From contig NC_080723.1 of assembly GCF_019097595.1 (NCBI RefSeq), positions 9,975,011-10,039,010 on the forward strand: a stretch of 64,000 nt of DNA, written 5' to 3'. Position 1 is the stretch's first letter. Each line of letters begins with the position of its first letter. Below are positions 1 through 13,326 of the stretch, one piece after another. Position numbers and translations under genes: made by a program. The notes under the pieces were generated by a model, which was given only the letters and a program-made list of their open reading frames with translations, was not told where the DNA came from and did not search any database. Origin of the DNA: Hemibagrus wyckioides. Lineage: Eukaryota; Chordata; Actinopteri; Siluriformes; Bagridae.

Positions 1-88
1 TCAGAATACACAGTGCATCACAGTTTGTTGTGTTTTGGCAGCGAAAGCATTAGGCAGGTAGTCATAATGTTACGCTTGATCAGTGCGT
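1..88 (+). mobile_element. 3' end of a Tc1-family-A deletion derivative
   Basis: It matches the end of the Tc1 copies at 22.8 and 24.7 kb: the segment around cacagtgcatcacagtt is joined directly to ttttggcagcg and then to the terminal repeat (cataatgttacgcttgatca). The transposase middle is missing. The element continues out of the window to the left. Confidence 0.7.
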
Positions 89-523
89 GTATGTATATAA
101 CGTTCATAAATGTTAATGTTTAGAGTAAATAAATGTTAATAATATTTGTATTCAGAACAATATAGGAATTCGGATCATAATGATTTTTATTTTCTCGAGC
201 TTCAAAATTTTTCAATCTTCGCAAACTTTTCCTAGAAAATCCTGCATGAAAATAAACTGTGCCTAATAAACACCCTAACTCAACTTAAAACAACTTTTAA
301 ACTGAAGATTAACTCATTAAAATGAGGCTATTTTTTTTAAAACATTACAGTATATTTTCTTCAGAAATGATATCCGGGTCAAGAACATTAAATATTTTAG
401 ACTTGAATGTTAATTATTCTTGAGAAACATGCTAGAAGATATTTTTCTCCTCCACATCTTGTTCCATGATTTCAGATTAATCCATAAATAAATAAATAAA
501 TAAATAAAAATTATTATTGTTAC

Positions 524-557
<34 letters not shown>

Positions 558-1232
558 ATAAAGAATCTGTATATAGGTCTAAATGACTGATGCATGAAAG
601 GGTTTGTTGTGTTGCTTTCTAATTCACAGCTTGTTTGTTACACACAGCTAAGAGCATCAGTGGATCAGACAAACACTATTACATTAGAAAGACGTAATGA
701 ATGTTTTTAAAATAATTAGAAATGAAACCTAAGGCATGTATTCAGATGTTTTTTCCCCTGCACTCATTATGTAGTTGTTTGTGTTTTGTCTTTAAACAGC
801 AGTTTTGGTTTAAACTAAATTCAGAGACTTAGCCAAGCGTGTGTGTGTGTGTCTGTGTGTGTGTGTAAGAGACTGACCCATGGGTCACACCTGTTCTGTA
901 GCTTGGAGCTTTGAGAGAGGGGGGTGTGTGGGTGGTGGGGTTTGGGTGGTGGGTCAGGAAAAGTTCAACACACTGGTGTCACATAACAACCATCTTACAC
1001 GGTCACAAGCGTCCAGCACAACGTTCACCACAACACAACCTCCACGTCGATTTATTTTGACAGACCACCGCAATTCGCACCGACAAAAATATTCCGCTCA
1101 TTCACCGAACAGACAGATTTCTACACTTTCTCAAAATTTCCAACTGCTAATTTCTGGAGGAGGAAAATAAAAACCCTTGGAATTCCTACTCACAAACTTG
1201 AGACAGTTTTCTTCAACCCCGAGTTCAGCAAG

Positions 1233-1240
1233 TGACGTCA
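1233..1240. promoter_or_regulatory. Full CRE palindrome (TGACGTCA)
   Basis: A perfect 8-bp CREB/ATF consensus inside agtgacgtcatatcg, in CpG-rich sequence. An identical site lies 260 bp away. Function is inferred from the motif only. Confidence 0.4.
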
Positions 1241-1492
1241 TATCGACACGGCGCTCACGGCATCCGTAGTAACCCGAGGCGTTTGTACTGTTAACACAAG
1301 CAGATCAATCAACACGTATTCTCTTGTTAAATCTAAAACACTGACTATTCGCTTAGTTCTAGTTCACCGTTCTGAGGGAGAACCTATACATCACTCATCA
1401 CAGCTGCAAACAAAAGCTGAACCAGCAGGAGTCCATGGGATCTTCCCCCACGTTGTAGTGCGAACACACAAAGGTCAAAAAATGACGTCATT

Positions 1493-1500
1493 TCAAGTTC
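1493..1500. promoter_or_regulatory. Second full CRE palindrome (TGACGTCA)
   Basis: A perfect CREB/ATF consensus within aaaaatgacgtcattt. Together with the site at 1233 it suggests a regulatory segment. A third identical octamer occurs at 27074-27081. Confidence 0.4.
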
Positions 1501-2375
1501 CTAGCTCTGACATCGCACTTCTGAGGCAAGCAGAACGCAATTCCCAGGAATATCCCATGTATTTCTCAGCCTCATAAACTACGCATCTTTTCCAGAAGCT
1601 TGTCTGTAGTTACTCAATAAGTCCTTACTCATATTCTAACGCAGTGTGTCTAATAAACCAATAACACAAATATTTTGATTAGATTAGATCTTGATAGTTT
1701 CCCTAAAATAAAGCCATTTTAATACGTCTCAATTCATTTAACATATTCGACTTTTTCGCAATTCTTGGGTAGTTTTATTTCTAGGGCTTTTAAAGCGAGG
1801 CAGTTTTTTAACAGAAACTCCGAACCCACATGCTGTTCAGAAACCTCTGTCTGGGATGGGAGCACATGTCAGAAACGACACGGCGCTCTTTCTTTGCTTT
1901 GACATTTCCGTCAGCGAGACATGGTAATGATGGTAACAGTAATCCGACCCGTCATAACACATCCACCCACATCACAATGCGGCACTTCGCACCTGATAGC
2001 GTTCGCCTGCTTATGAGTTATTAAAAAAAGAAAAAAGTTATTATTTCCCTCCCAAGAAGTTTGCAGGCTTATTAATCTACTGAAGTCCCTTTCAAGTGCA
2101 TTACTCTCAGAGGACGGGTGTAAGCACAGAATATCAATCATCTGTCATCGGCGGAATTATTCCGGGTGACGGCTATTCGGAGATGATCAAAGCAGATACA
2201 CACACCTACACGAAAGAAAGCCATTCTAACCGATAATAATGCTGACAGTCTAACGAGATGCCGCCGGGATGCGATATGAGAAAACTGACAGGAAACTGGG
2301 ACCATCTCGTTTTCTATTCTGACTTCGAGAACATCGTGAAATTATATTCAGACTTGCTATTCTGTGCAACGTGTA

Positions 2376-2840
2376 GTGTACAGCCAAAAGTTTGTGGACG
2401 CCTGATTACAAGTCATACACCCATCAGCCATAACAGTGAAACCAGTGACAGGTGAAGATTATTGATTAACACCGGCGGGCTTGTTACAGTAGCAGCTGTC
2501 AAGTTGGGGGTATAATGAGGCAGCGAGAGAATATTCGGGTGTCTCTTCCATGGGGAAGAGATGACACCAGGATGCACTAGGGAACGAAAGCAAGCCAGCT
2601 GAGACAGCGTGATGCTCTGGGTAATGCTCTGCTGGGAAACCTTGAATTCTGGCATTCATGTGAATGTTACTTAGAAACGTAGGACCTGCCTAAACAATAA
2701 AGCAGAACAAGTATTCACCAGATTTCAGTCTGGGGGATGTGCTGGATCCGATCCAGTGAGGCAACTTTGGTTAAGACGAATTTATATTTTTATATATAAA
2801 AAAGATTGTCAGGTGTCCACAAATCTCTGGCCATGTACTA
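2376..2840. mobile_element. Degenerate Tc1-like element, mixed origin
   Basis: The ends are inverted: cagccaaaagtttgtggac on the left and gtccacaaatctctggcc on the right. This terminal type (family C here) recurs at 27.3, 30.9 and 34.4 kb. The interior at about 2550-2690 instead resembles the transposase middle of family A at 23.37-23.48 kb (caccaggatgcacta..., gtgaatgttac). No reading frame survives. Confidence 0.65.
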
Positions 2841-3376
2841 TACTATATTGTTAGATCCTTGTGACACTCACCACCGACATGAAGCCCAGGTCAGGTGAAG
2901 GGTCCAGACAGATTTTAGGAGTATAAAGAGGACTGCCTGATTTCCCTAGATTTGATGCATTACTTACTGAATTTTTTATTCGACCACCAACGGTTACGGC
3001 TAATAACAGACATTTTTTCTGGGAAGGTCTTGATATTCTGCAATACTGTGGACAGACTATATGACTAAGCAATATTGGAAAATTTGCAGGAGTTTGATTA
3101 CGGTTATAGCTGTTTACATTTCATGGGTTGGGTTTATGTGTTTCTTTTAGGGGGTGGGGGAATTTCTTAAATGGTTTGCACCGCTTCCGGGCAACAGGCA
3201 AAGCAGCCCTGAGGAAAACCAAACGGATTTACAACATATTAGATTGTGGAGAATGTACACAGGTGAAATCCAAAATTGGAGATGCAAAGGTCAGCACTAT
3301 GATATGGAGTAAAAGGCAGTCATAAAGGATTCAGGATCACTTTCAGTTTAGCTCACAGACCTTCATCACGTCTCGA

Positions 3377-3415
<39 letters not shown>

Positions 3416-3860
3416 TGGTAGTAACAATAAAATCATCACCCCTGTGTCAGCTGTGCAATAACACAACATTTTTCACATTATGACGCACTTTACTTAACAT
3501 TTTCAATGTATATTCAATTCTTATTTACCCAGCTTACTGCAGTGTGGATACTGTAACCTGTGCACCGGTGTTTATTGTCCAGCTGCAACAAAACTATTTC
3601 CCTCATGGATCAATAAAGCTGTCTGTTCTGTCTGTATGTTTATCTGAAATAAGTACAGCTTGTTAAGTTATTTTCAATCACCAATAACCAATCTAGCCCA
3701 GCTGCTTAGAGACTCAGAAGAGACTATAGTGTGTAGTTTTATGTGTGTAAGAGTGGAGGTGACTTTTCGGTGCTGTTCAAAGTAAACGCACTTCAACTTT
3801 AACACTGGCGCGGCGTCTTAAGTTGAAGCACAGCTGCCCTGAAGGAACGAAAATTGTCCA
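2841..3860. other. Non-coding; LINE-like 3' tail and (AAT)n
   Basis: An (AAT)n run lies at 3379-3413. At about 3545-3650 a segment ending ggatcaataaagctgtctg followed by short TCTG repeats looks like a LINE 3' end. No gene was recognised. Confidence 0.4.
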
Positions 3861-3895
3861 GCGCGCGCGCGCACACACACACACACACTCGCGCT

Positions 3896-3929
<34 letters not shown>

Positions 3930-3938
3930 TCGCGCTCT

Positions 3939-3972
<34 letters not shown>

Positions 3973-4088
3973 TCGCGCTCTCTCTCTCTCTCTCTACACA
4001 CACACACTCGCGCGCTCTCTCTCTCTCTCTCTACACACACACACTCGCGCGCTCTCTCTCTCTCTCTCTACACACACACACTCGCGCG

Positions 4089-4120
<32 letters not shown>

Positions 4121-4125
4121 TCGCG

Positions 4126-4157
<32 letters not shown>

Positions 4158-4164
4158 TCGCGCG

Positions 4165-4196
<32 letters not shown>

Positions 4197-4285
4197 TCGC
4201 GCGCTCTCTCTCTCTCTCTCTACACACACACACTCGCGCTCTCTCTCTCTCCCTCTTTCTCTCTCTCTACACACACACACTCGCG

Positions 4286-4317
<32 letters not shown>

Positions 4318-4334
4318 ACACACACACACACACA

Positions 4335-4365
<31 letters not shown>

Positions 4366-4431
4366 CACACACTCTCTCTCTCTCTCTACACACAAACTCT
4401 CTCTCTGTACGCATATATATATATACACACA

Positions 4432-4482
<51 letters not shown>

Positions 4483-4506
4483 CACACAAACTCTCTCTCT
4501 GTACGC

Positions 4507-4538
<32 letters not shown>

Positions 4539-4552
4539 ACTCTCTCTCTATA

Positions 4553-4603
<51 letters not shown>

Positions 4604-4608
4604 CACAG
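3861..4608. repeat. Compound CA/CG/CT/TA satellite with higher-order unit
   Basis: It starts with (GC)n and then repeats a unit of roughly 36-42 bp: (CA)n, then CTCGCG, then (CT)n, then TA. About a dozen copies are present. It drifts into (CA)n/(CT)n without CG, then GTACGCATATATA blocks, and ends in a (TA)n run at about 4553-4600. Long open frames exist on both strands but encode only dipeptide-like TH/SL or RE/CV patterns and are artefacts of the repeat. Confidence 0.95.
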
Positions 4609-5160
4609 GTTTTTTCGGCAAAACGCACTCGTTCCCCATACTTAATGTTACACAAAGCCCTCGACAGTGTGTTCACGTGCAAACTGAAACTCCGGCACTG
4701 AAGCAGAGAAGCGAGAATTCCAGACCTCCCTCCTTCTCCTTCTCTCTCTCTCTCTCTCTCTCTCTCTAACTTGGCCGAAAAAAAGAAGACGAACTTTCCG
4801 TTTCTTACCCTTTATGCGCTGCGGCTCCTCTTTTCTCGCCACTGCGGATACGTGTAGTTCATCTTCTCACTATCGCGGGACCGTTGTGTTAAAACGCCAC
4901 TTCTTCACTATATTTTGTGGCTCCAGTTGCGGTCACGCGTTGGTGCTCGCTCTCGGTCTCGGTCTCTCACTCCCTCTTTTCCTCGCGCGCACGCGCGCAC
5001 ACACCACACACTCTCAGAGCCGTGATTCGGCCACAGCAGCTATGTGTGCACTTCACAGCGACGGGCGCGCGCCTACGTAGCCGAAGCAGGGCGGGTTAAC
5101 GCTGCGCGTCGCACGTCGGAATGTCGGGAACGCGCATTATTTGCCTCAAGTGGCGTTTAT
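4609..5160. promoter_or_regulatory. CpG-island-like segment
   Basis: Dense CpG: gcgcgcacgcgcgcacac near 4985, gacgggcgcgcgcctacg near 5060 and gctgcgcgtcgcacg near 5102. It holds a (CT)n run at 4740-4767 and no convincing coding sequence. In a fish genome this suggests an unmethylated promoter of an unidentified transcript. Orientation is unknown. Confidence 0.45.
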
Positions 5161-5421
5161 ATGGTGGTGTGGATAAAACAGCTTTTGAGAGGGATGTAAA
5201 AATATTAAAACAGCTCAATTAAATACAACATTGTAATTTATTTCTAGCTACTAAATTTGATTTGTAGTAACCTAATTTAATAAGTAACATAAAAAATAAC
5301 CTTGCTCGTTTACACTTAAAACTGCAGTTACGTGAAGGGGACAGAGATTTAATATTCATTTTTTATTCTAGAATGTTCTAGAAAGTAGTTTTAGCTACTG
5401 AGCCCTTATGTGTTAACACAG

Positions 5422-6704
<1,283 letters not shown>

Positions 6705-7045
6705 ATCATTTTAAGCATTTACTGTGTATTTAGAAGGCTCTGGGATTGGGGGTTAAATTCCTGCCACCACCCTGTGTATGTGTGTGTGTGTGTGTGTGGA
6801 GTTTCCATGTTCTCCTCATTTTTTGGGGTTTCTTCCAGGTTCTCCAGTTTCCTCCCCCTAGTCCAAAGACATGCAATGTACACTGATAGGCATCTCTAAA
6901 TTGTAGAGTGTGTGCCCTGTAATGGACCTACACCCTGTCCAGTGTTTTTCACGCCTTGTGCTTCGAGTCCTTTGAGATAGACTCCAGGTTCCCCATGACG
7001 ATGTGTAGTATAAGCTTTACAGAAAATGGATGGATGGATTTAAAG
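6705..7045 (+). repeat. Common fish retroposon-like repeat (family R)
   Basis: It contains gagtttccatgttctcctc, gtccaaagacatgcaatg, accctgtccagtg and a tail of aaaatggatggatgga, with an internal (GT)n. Other copies: 8488-8655 (minus), 17265-17428, 35755-36020 and 52845-52990 (minus). The widespread fish family is familiar but I do not assign a database name. Confidence 0.7.
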
Positions 7046-8487
7046 AAGCCACATTATCTGATCATAAAATAAGAAAATATAAAGCTTGAAATCTGTACTA
7101 TTGTCTAGAAACATGTTTTAATAATCTTATATTTGGGTTGTTGTAATATTATAATAGGAAACACTAGCTACAGTTCACTATATTCAAGTATTGCAAACTT
7201 TGGGACAGATTAGAATGGTTGGATGAGATTTCTGAAAATATTCCTGAACTCCGTTCTTATTCCACACATTCTACACCAACTGGTCAAACTATTTCTATAT
7301 TGTTCTCTCACTCTCTTTTCCATGAATTCACTGCCCTGGGCCTGTAATATGGAAGCTAATTGGATGCACTGCATGTGATGTGAATAGTGTGAATGGGGTT
7401 ATATGTATAAAGAAGACCAAATTTATATCAAACACTTACATTTTTCTGACACTTAGGTGATAAACACCAGTGATTCTTGGTAAATGCAATGAATTTGGTC
7501 ACCACTAGAGGTCGTGGTTCTGCATACACAAATCAATATGAAGGTTTAAACATTTTTAAGTAATGTATTTTTTTAATTCATGTCTAAATAAAATTTAAAG
7601 TATTTAAAAAAAAATCTAAAAACGAATCTATACAGCCAGCTTTATTTTTATGGATGTCCTTAAGTACTTAAATGGCTTATAGTTACTCATCTCTTTGCAC
7701 CAGTACAATGTCTGAATGATGAAATGGAAATGTTTACTCGACCGGTTGGTAAGCTTAGCGAGCTCCCAGACAAACTTATGACTCCATTGTGATGATCAGC
7801 TACAGCTTAACCGATTAAAACGGAGCACAATAAAAGAAGGGTGATGTAGCCACATCCATTTTTTTGGAGTGTGAGTGTGTGAGTGTGTGTGTGTGTGTAA
7901 ACTCAGGATGAGAGACCATTAGGGCACATGAACTCTGACTCACACTTCCTCCCTATCCACCCACAATGCCACTACTCCACCTGAATTTCCAGTCTTGCTT
8001 TGTGACCCTGGAAACACTAACACCATCCAACCCTTCCGTCTCCTTGTGCTTTCATTCAGTGTCTCAGTCTCTTTACCAGGAAGGGAGTGGGGGGAGGCGG
8101 TCATCCTGAAGGCTTGGTCAGGGTAATTACTATTTATTTCATTTTTCATTCAGTTCAATCTGAGAAAACACCCTGAGGATGAGGTCTCACTTAATAGATA
8201 GAGCGGCACAGACAGGAGCAAAGACACAAATACTGTAGCTTATTGAAAAGAAAGAATGGGAGAAAAATCTTGTACAAATGAGACATTTTTGCTACAATCT
8301 GATAGAACCATGTTTAGGCTCATAATTTTATCTTTGTAAAATGTTCTAAATCTCACTAGAGGTCCAGGTTAGTCAGTTCCACTCTTCCTCCCGCTGTGAT
8401 TTCACTGCTCCATCCTGTTTTTAACACACATCTAATTATAATAATAATCACTGCATGACAAGAGTTACTCAAATTCATGTCATTAAC
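7046..8487. other. Non-coding stretch
   Basis: Only a short (GT)n near 7868-7898 stands out. Small open frames carry no recognisable domain. Confidence 0.4.
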
Positions 8488-8655
8488 CTCAGTAAGCACT
8501 TTACATATCTTCTTCAGGTCTACAAGAGAACACCGGGTCTGAGGCAGGAATACACCCAGAATGGAGCCCCGGTCCATCACAGGGCAATGATATATACACA
8601 ATACACACCATCATTCACACCTATGGGCAGTTTAGTTAAGTTTCTGGATAGTAGA
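8488..8655 (-). repeat. Family R repeat, reverse fragment
   Basis: Reverse-orientation match: ccggtccatcacagggcaat, tcattcacacctatgggca. It corresponds to the 3' half of the copy at 6.7 kb. No coding potential. Confidence 0.65.
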
Positions 8656-9409
8656 AGGAAACCAAAGAACAAGAATAGCTACAAATATCTGTTTTAGTTT
8701 TGAGTGCACAACCTTCAGGTGACTGCTTTTAGAATGACGATGACCAAAATCAACAAAGGAATGGTGTAACCGAAAGATTGATGAATCCAGACGTGAATCT
8801 GACTCAAAATCTGCGGTTTGACCTGCAGTAGACGCAAGTAGAGACCCTTACAATGTGATGGATCAGTAATGTTTTTTGTTAAAAAACATGGAAGAAATAT
8901 TACCAAGTGAAGACATGTCACACTGATGGACCTTTTCCCCAGCGATGTAACAAAATCAAAAGATGCCTCAAGAATGGATTAGTTTAGGATTGTGCACATT
9001 TATGCAACCAGGTTCAAAGTTCCTGATTGTTGTTTACTTATTCTGTATTCTTGATTCATCTTCATCTCATTCTTTTACCTCACGAAACCCTCCATTTTAA
9101 CAGGATGTGCAGACTTTTTTTTCTTTTTTTTATCTCTACAGTGCCTGTAATGAATGAATGAGAGCATTTTGTTTGACTGTGAGTAAGTGATTACCAAATG
9201 AAAAATCTTTCTGCTGACCCATGCTTTTGTTGCTTTGCCCTTTTTTTTTATTTTTTATTTTTAAAGAGGAAATGAAACTGTCTTGTTTTGGTAGCAGGAT
9301 CACATCTGAGTAGACCCACGATTCTTAAAGTGGAGTCCTGTGACATCCAAAACAACCTTGGGCTGTGAAAAATTTCGGTTTAGTTACTTTTATAGTTATT
9401 AACCCATTG

Positions 9410-9925
9410 TCCCATATGCCAAAAAATGGAGTTTGTTCCTGTTTTTGTTGTGTTCATGTTGATCATTGAATGTCTTTGTCATGTTCCACTCCACAGTGGT
9501 GGTTAATATGAAGCTTATATGAAAGTAGACACTCAGGACTTTAAGAATTTGCAATGTTTTATAAGAATTTCTGTCTTTCCCTAGCCTACTAGGGGTGATA
9601 TATATTCATAGAAAAGTTCCACAAAAACAAAAGCAGTTATTTGCTTTTTATAAGAATGTTTCGGAAACGCTGATATCAAACCCATTTCTGCTCTGAGATG
9701 CTCTAAGTGCTTGCTCATCTCAAAAGCAGCTCAGATTTGATCTTCAACCACTAAAATTCTGTGTAAGGTTATCCAACAGAGGGAAAAACACACGTCTAAA
9801 ACACACTGAAAGCTAACAGAGTCCTGATTAAAAGACTCACAGCCAGAACATCATTTGATTGTTTACACAATAGAAAATGTCAGATATGTCAATTTCCAAC
9901 AGAACACCAGTGTACAGGTAAAAAA
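9410..9925 (+). repeat. Copy 1 of an old direct duplication
   Basis: Aligns end to end with 10785-11300. Shared anchors: gttccactccacagtggtgg, aggactttaagaatttg, gatatcaaacccatttctgc and gtaaggttatccaacagagg. Many substitutions and small indels separate the copies. It does not match the other repeats in the window and has no open frame. Confidence 0.85.
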
Positions 9926-10784
9926 AAAAATTAAACCAAATCTCAATAACTCGGCAAGTAGGACTGTAAATAATGATGACACCACTTTAATGACAATTTT
10001 AAGAAAATGAAAAAGCTTCAAGAACCAGCATCATGTCTTCAGAGCCTGTGTTTGGGAATACCGGGAACACTGGAAAGGCAAGTTGATTAACTGATGGTTT
10101 ATGTTTATTAAAAACACACTGGACTGTTAGAAACCTCTGGACTCGAGGACAGCAGGACTGTCATTTTGTGCAAGTCAGATAGGATACAGGCAGCAGGATG
10201 AAGTGAGCTCAACAACAAGAGGATATCTGGTCCTTTGAGCCACCTGTGAATGGGATTACGACCACACAGCAGCCATTCCTAATAGGAAGTCCTGTCTCTG
10301 AACAGGAAATGGGCATTATGACAGAAAAACCTGTTCTTTAACACCTTTTTTTTTTTTTTAGAATGAAGTACACTACAGTGGAAAATTACAGATACAATCA
10401 ATTAAAAGTCATAGTTCCATCCTGAACATCTGTGTAACCTGGCAGATGTGTGTGTGTGTGTGTAACATGTCTGTTAAACACACTGGTCATCAACCAATCA
10501 CATGTCCCTATGATGAAGCATATCCACCTTCAGATCTCATCAGGGTTCAGGTCGGATCAGAATGAAACTTTTTATTCATATTTATTTATTCATTTATTTG
10601 TTTTTTTTAATTAATTTCTTCCTTCAGGTCTGATCTGTTTGATTCTAGCAAAACATAATCATGACACTGATACCATGATAAAGCAGTTACTGAAGATAAA
10701 TAAATGAGTGTGTTTTGTAGCACCATAAACACACTACTCTGCCTCTAGTACACAAAGCACACACATTATAATATTTACTATTTT

Positions 10785-11300
10785 CCCCAAAGGCTTAAAA
10801 TGGAATTTGCTCCTGTTTGGTTGTGTTCATGTTGATGATTGAATGTCTGTCATGTTCCACTCCACAGTGGTGGTTAACATGAAGCTCATATGAAAGTAGA
10901 CACTCAGGACTTTAAGAATTTGTAGTGTTTCATACATATTTCTGTTTTTCCTTGGCCTAATAGGGATTAATATATTCATAGAAAAGTTCCTAAAAAACAA
11001 AAACGGTCATTTTTTTTATCTTCAAAGTAAATGTTGATATCAAACCCATTTCTGCTCTCTGAGATGCTCCAAGTGCTGCTTCATCTAAAAAGCAGCTGAG
11101 ATTTGATCTTCAACCACTTAAATTGTGTGTAAGGTTATCCAACAGAGGGAAAAACACGTCTAAAACACAATAAAAGCCAACCGAGTCCTGACTCATTTTC
11201 TATCAGACTCACAGCCAAAAAAATCATTCATGTCTTTATCCTGAGTGAAAAATTCCTTTACATCAATTTCCATGCGTCAGAACTCTGGTGTACTGGTAGA
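10785..11300 (+). repeat. Copy 2 of an old direct duplication
   Basis: Second copy, about 1.38 kb downstream in the same orientation. The spacer (9926-10784) is non-coding and has a poly-T run near 10350. This may be a local segmental duplication or two copies of an uncatalogued interspersed repeat. Confidence 0.85.
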
Positions 11301-12117
11301 AAGTAGTAACTTTTTCTTCATCCCACAAACTTACCTTTTAGGAAACCACTTGCCGGGCCGCTTTGATCGTTGATCTCATATACCTGATACATTATTTAAA
11401 TTCGTTGCAACATATAACATACAGCAAATCTGCACAGGGACTGATTGAAAAGCCCGGGTCAGGGAGCTGAGAAATGTTTTCTCTTCCCCTTCATCCGTCT
11501 CTGCAGTGTGTGCTGCATGTCAACCACAAAACACAAAAGCAGACAGCTGCAAAGGAGGAGGAGGAAGAGGAAGAGGGGCACGAGGTCACAGCTGCCCATC
11601 TTTATGAAGGTATCAGATAGAGAAGTGATCCACGCAGACATGCTCTTTATCGCAAACGCAGTTTATTGGTCAATGAAGCATTTCAGCTTTTATACACGTT
11701 GATGGAACCCTGGCACTAAGGGCAAGTGGCAAAATCACAAACAAACATACTAACTACAGTTTAAATCAGATTAAACAAGATACAAAAGGTCATTTCATTG
11801 TATTAAAGTAATGAAATAACTAAAATGCTAACTTTTCTTTCAAATTAAAAACAAATAAACAAACAAACGTTGACAAGGGATATAGTTCATATACACACAC
11901 ATTGTTCCACTTTCTTACCAGTAAAAAAAAAATATCCATAAATACCAATGGATGACCACGTTTAAGTAAGAAAAGCTGATAAAAATGGCACTAAAAATAA
12001 ATAATTATCATTTGAATAATTGTGTGTAGTAATGCAAGTCTTAAAAAATGGGTTTAGGGACAGGTGGTGTGAATCGAACGGATTTGGCAAAACAGCTATC
12101 AGGACTCCTCAATTACC

Positions 12118-12119
<2 letters not shown>

Positions 12120-12154
<35 letters not shown>

Positions 12155-12192
12155 GATGGAGGGGGAGATAGAAAAAGACAGCAAAAGAGAGG

Positions 12193-12237
<45 letters not shown>

Positions 12238-12438
12238 GGGGGGAGAGAGAGAGAGGGAGGGGGGGAGAGATAGAGAGGGGGGTTAGGGTGAGGGGGAAAG
12301 AGAGCGAGAGATAGAAAAAGACAGCAAAAGAGAGGGAGAGAGAGGGGGGGAGAGATAGAGAGGGAGGTTAGGGTGAGGGAGAGGGGGAAAGAGAGAGAGA
12401 GATAGAAAAAGAGAGCAAAAGAAAGACAGGGAACAGGT

Positions 12439-12500
<62 letters not shown>

Positions 12501-12650
12501 AGAGAGAAAGGGTGAGTGAGAAGGGGAAAGAGGGAGAGATAGAACAAGAAAGCGAAAGAGAGGAAAAGAGAGAGAGTTGGGGGGGTAGAAAAAGAGAGCG
12601 AAAGAGATGGAGAGAAAGAGAGGGGGAGAGAGCACGAGAGGGGGAGAGAG
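12120..12650. repeat. 530-bp polypurine (GA-rich) tract
   Basis: Almost pure purine on the plus strand: (GA)n interrupted by GGGG runs and by a recurring block (gatagaaaaagacagcaaaa). The minus strand reads as a long Ser/Leu/Pro open frame, a repeat artefact. Such mirror-rich tracts can form triplex (H-)DNA. Confidence 0.93.
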
Positions 12651-13149
12651 CACAATCACAGCACTTTTTAAACACAATGCCATAACACCACACACTAATC
12701 CACTGCTTTCAGACTTATTTCATTACAACGCCAATCCACTGGCATTGTAATGAAAAGGATGAAAATCTCCTCCTTCTTTCCTTTGTGATGCAAAGAAGGC
12801 TTTTAAATTCCAGGGTTTTTAAAAGATAGTTCTAATTATAGGCTACAAAATACAACTAAAAGGCTCATTTTGCCACTTTAACTGCCCCCTCACTGTGTGT
12901 AGGAGCAAAATACACTCGCTTGTGGGTTTTTTTTGGTCTGATTCATGAAGGTCAACACGCTGTTCTGTAATCCTCCCTGTGGTGATGAGCGACTAAGGGA
13001 ATTTGGCATCTGTCACCTCCAATTTATTCTCCACTAAAAGAGGAAGTCAAAGGTGACAGTTTAAGGCTCGAGTGAACTTGAAGAAAAACAAACTCACATT
13101 AAGGGACGGTATTTTGGAAACTAAATAAATAAATAAATAAATCACACAC

Positions 13150-13262
13150 AAAAAAGCAAACAGCTCAGCTTTGCTTGATGGTTTGTGACCATCCATCTTC
13201 CTCTTGATGACATTCCAGAGGTTTTCAATAGGGTTCAAATATGGAGATTGGGCAGTGGGCTC
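13150..13262 (-). pseudogene. Tc1 transposase C-terminal fragment
   Basis: The minus-strand frame reads MNPIENLWNVIKRKMDGHKP, the Tc1 block containing the third catalytic acidic residue (E of NPIENLW). Only this fragment remains. Confidence 0.75.
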
Positions 13263-13326
13263 AATTTATTTATTTATTTTTTTAATCAAATTATTTTTTT
13301 TCAAATTTTGGTGTTATTACCATATA

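Larger units (their letters stand above)
89..2375. other. Non-coding stretch with patchy CpG and CRE sites
   Basis: No convincing coding exon was seen. An (AAAT)n/(ATT)n tract lies at 484-560 and a short (GT)n at 839-866. Sequence from about 880 to 2330 is richer in CpG than its surroundings and carries two TGACGTCA palindromes, so it may be regulatory. Confidence 0.5.

Noticed and set aside
3823..4701. 292- and 263-codon open frames over the compound satellite, and mirror frames on the other strand
   Set aside because: They encode only TH/RA/SL or RE/CV repeats created by CA and CT runs being free of stops; no domain, no splice context.
4609..5160. Assigning the CpG island to a specific neighbouring gene
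   Set aside because: No exon or protein sequence links it to any gene.
12099..12695. 198-codon Ser/Leu/Pro frame on the minus strand
   Set aside because: A by-product of the polypurine tract; pure CT runs rarely create stops. No start context or homology recognised.
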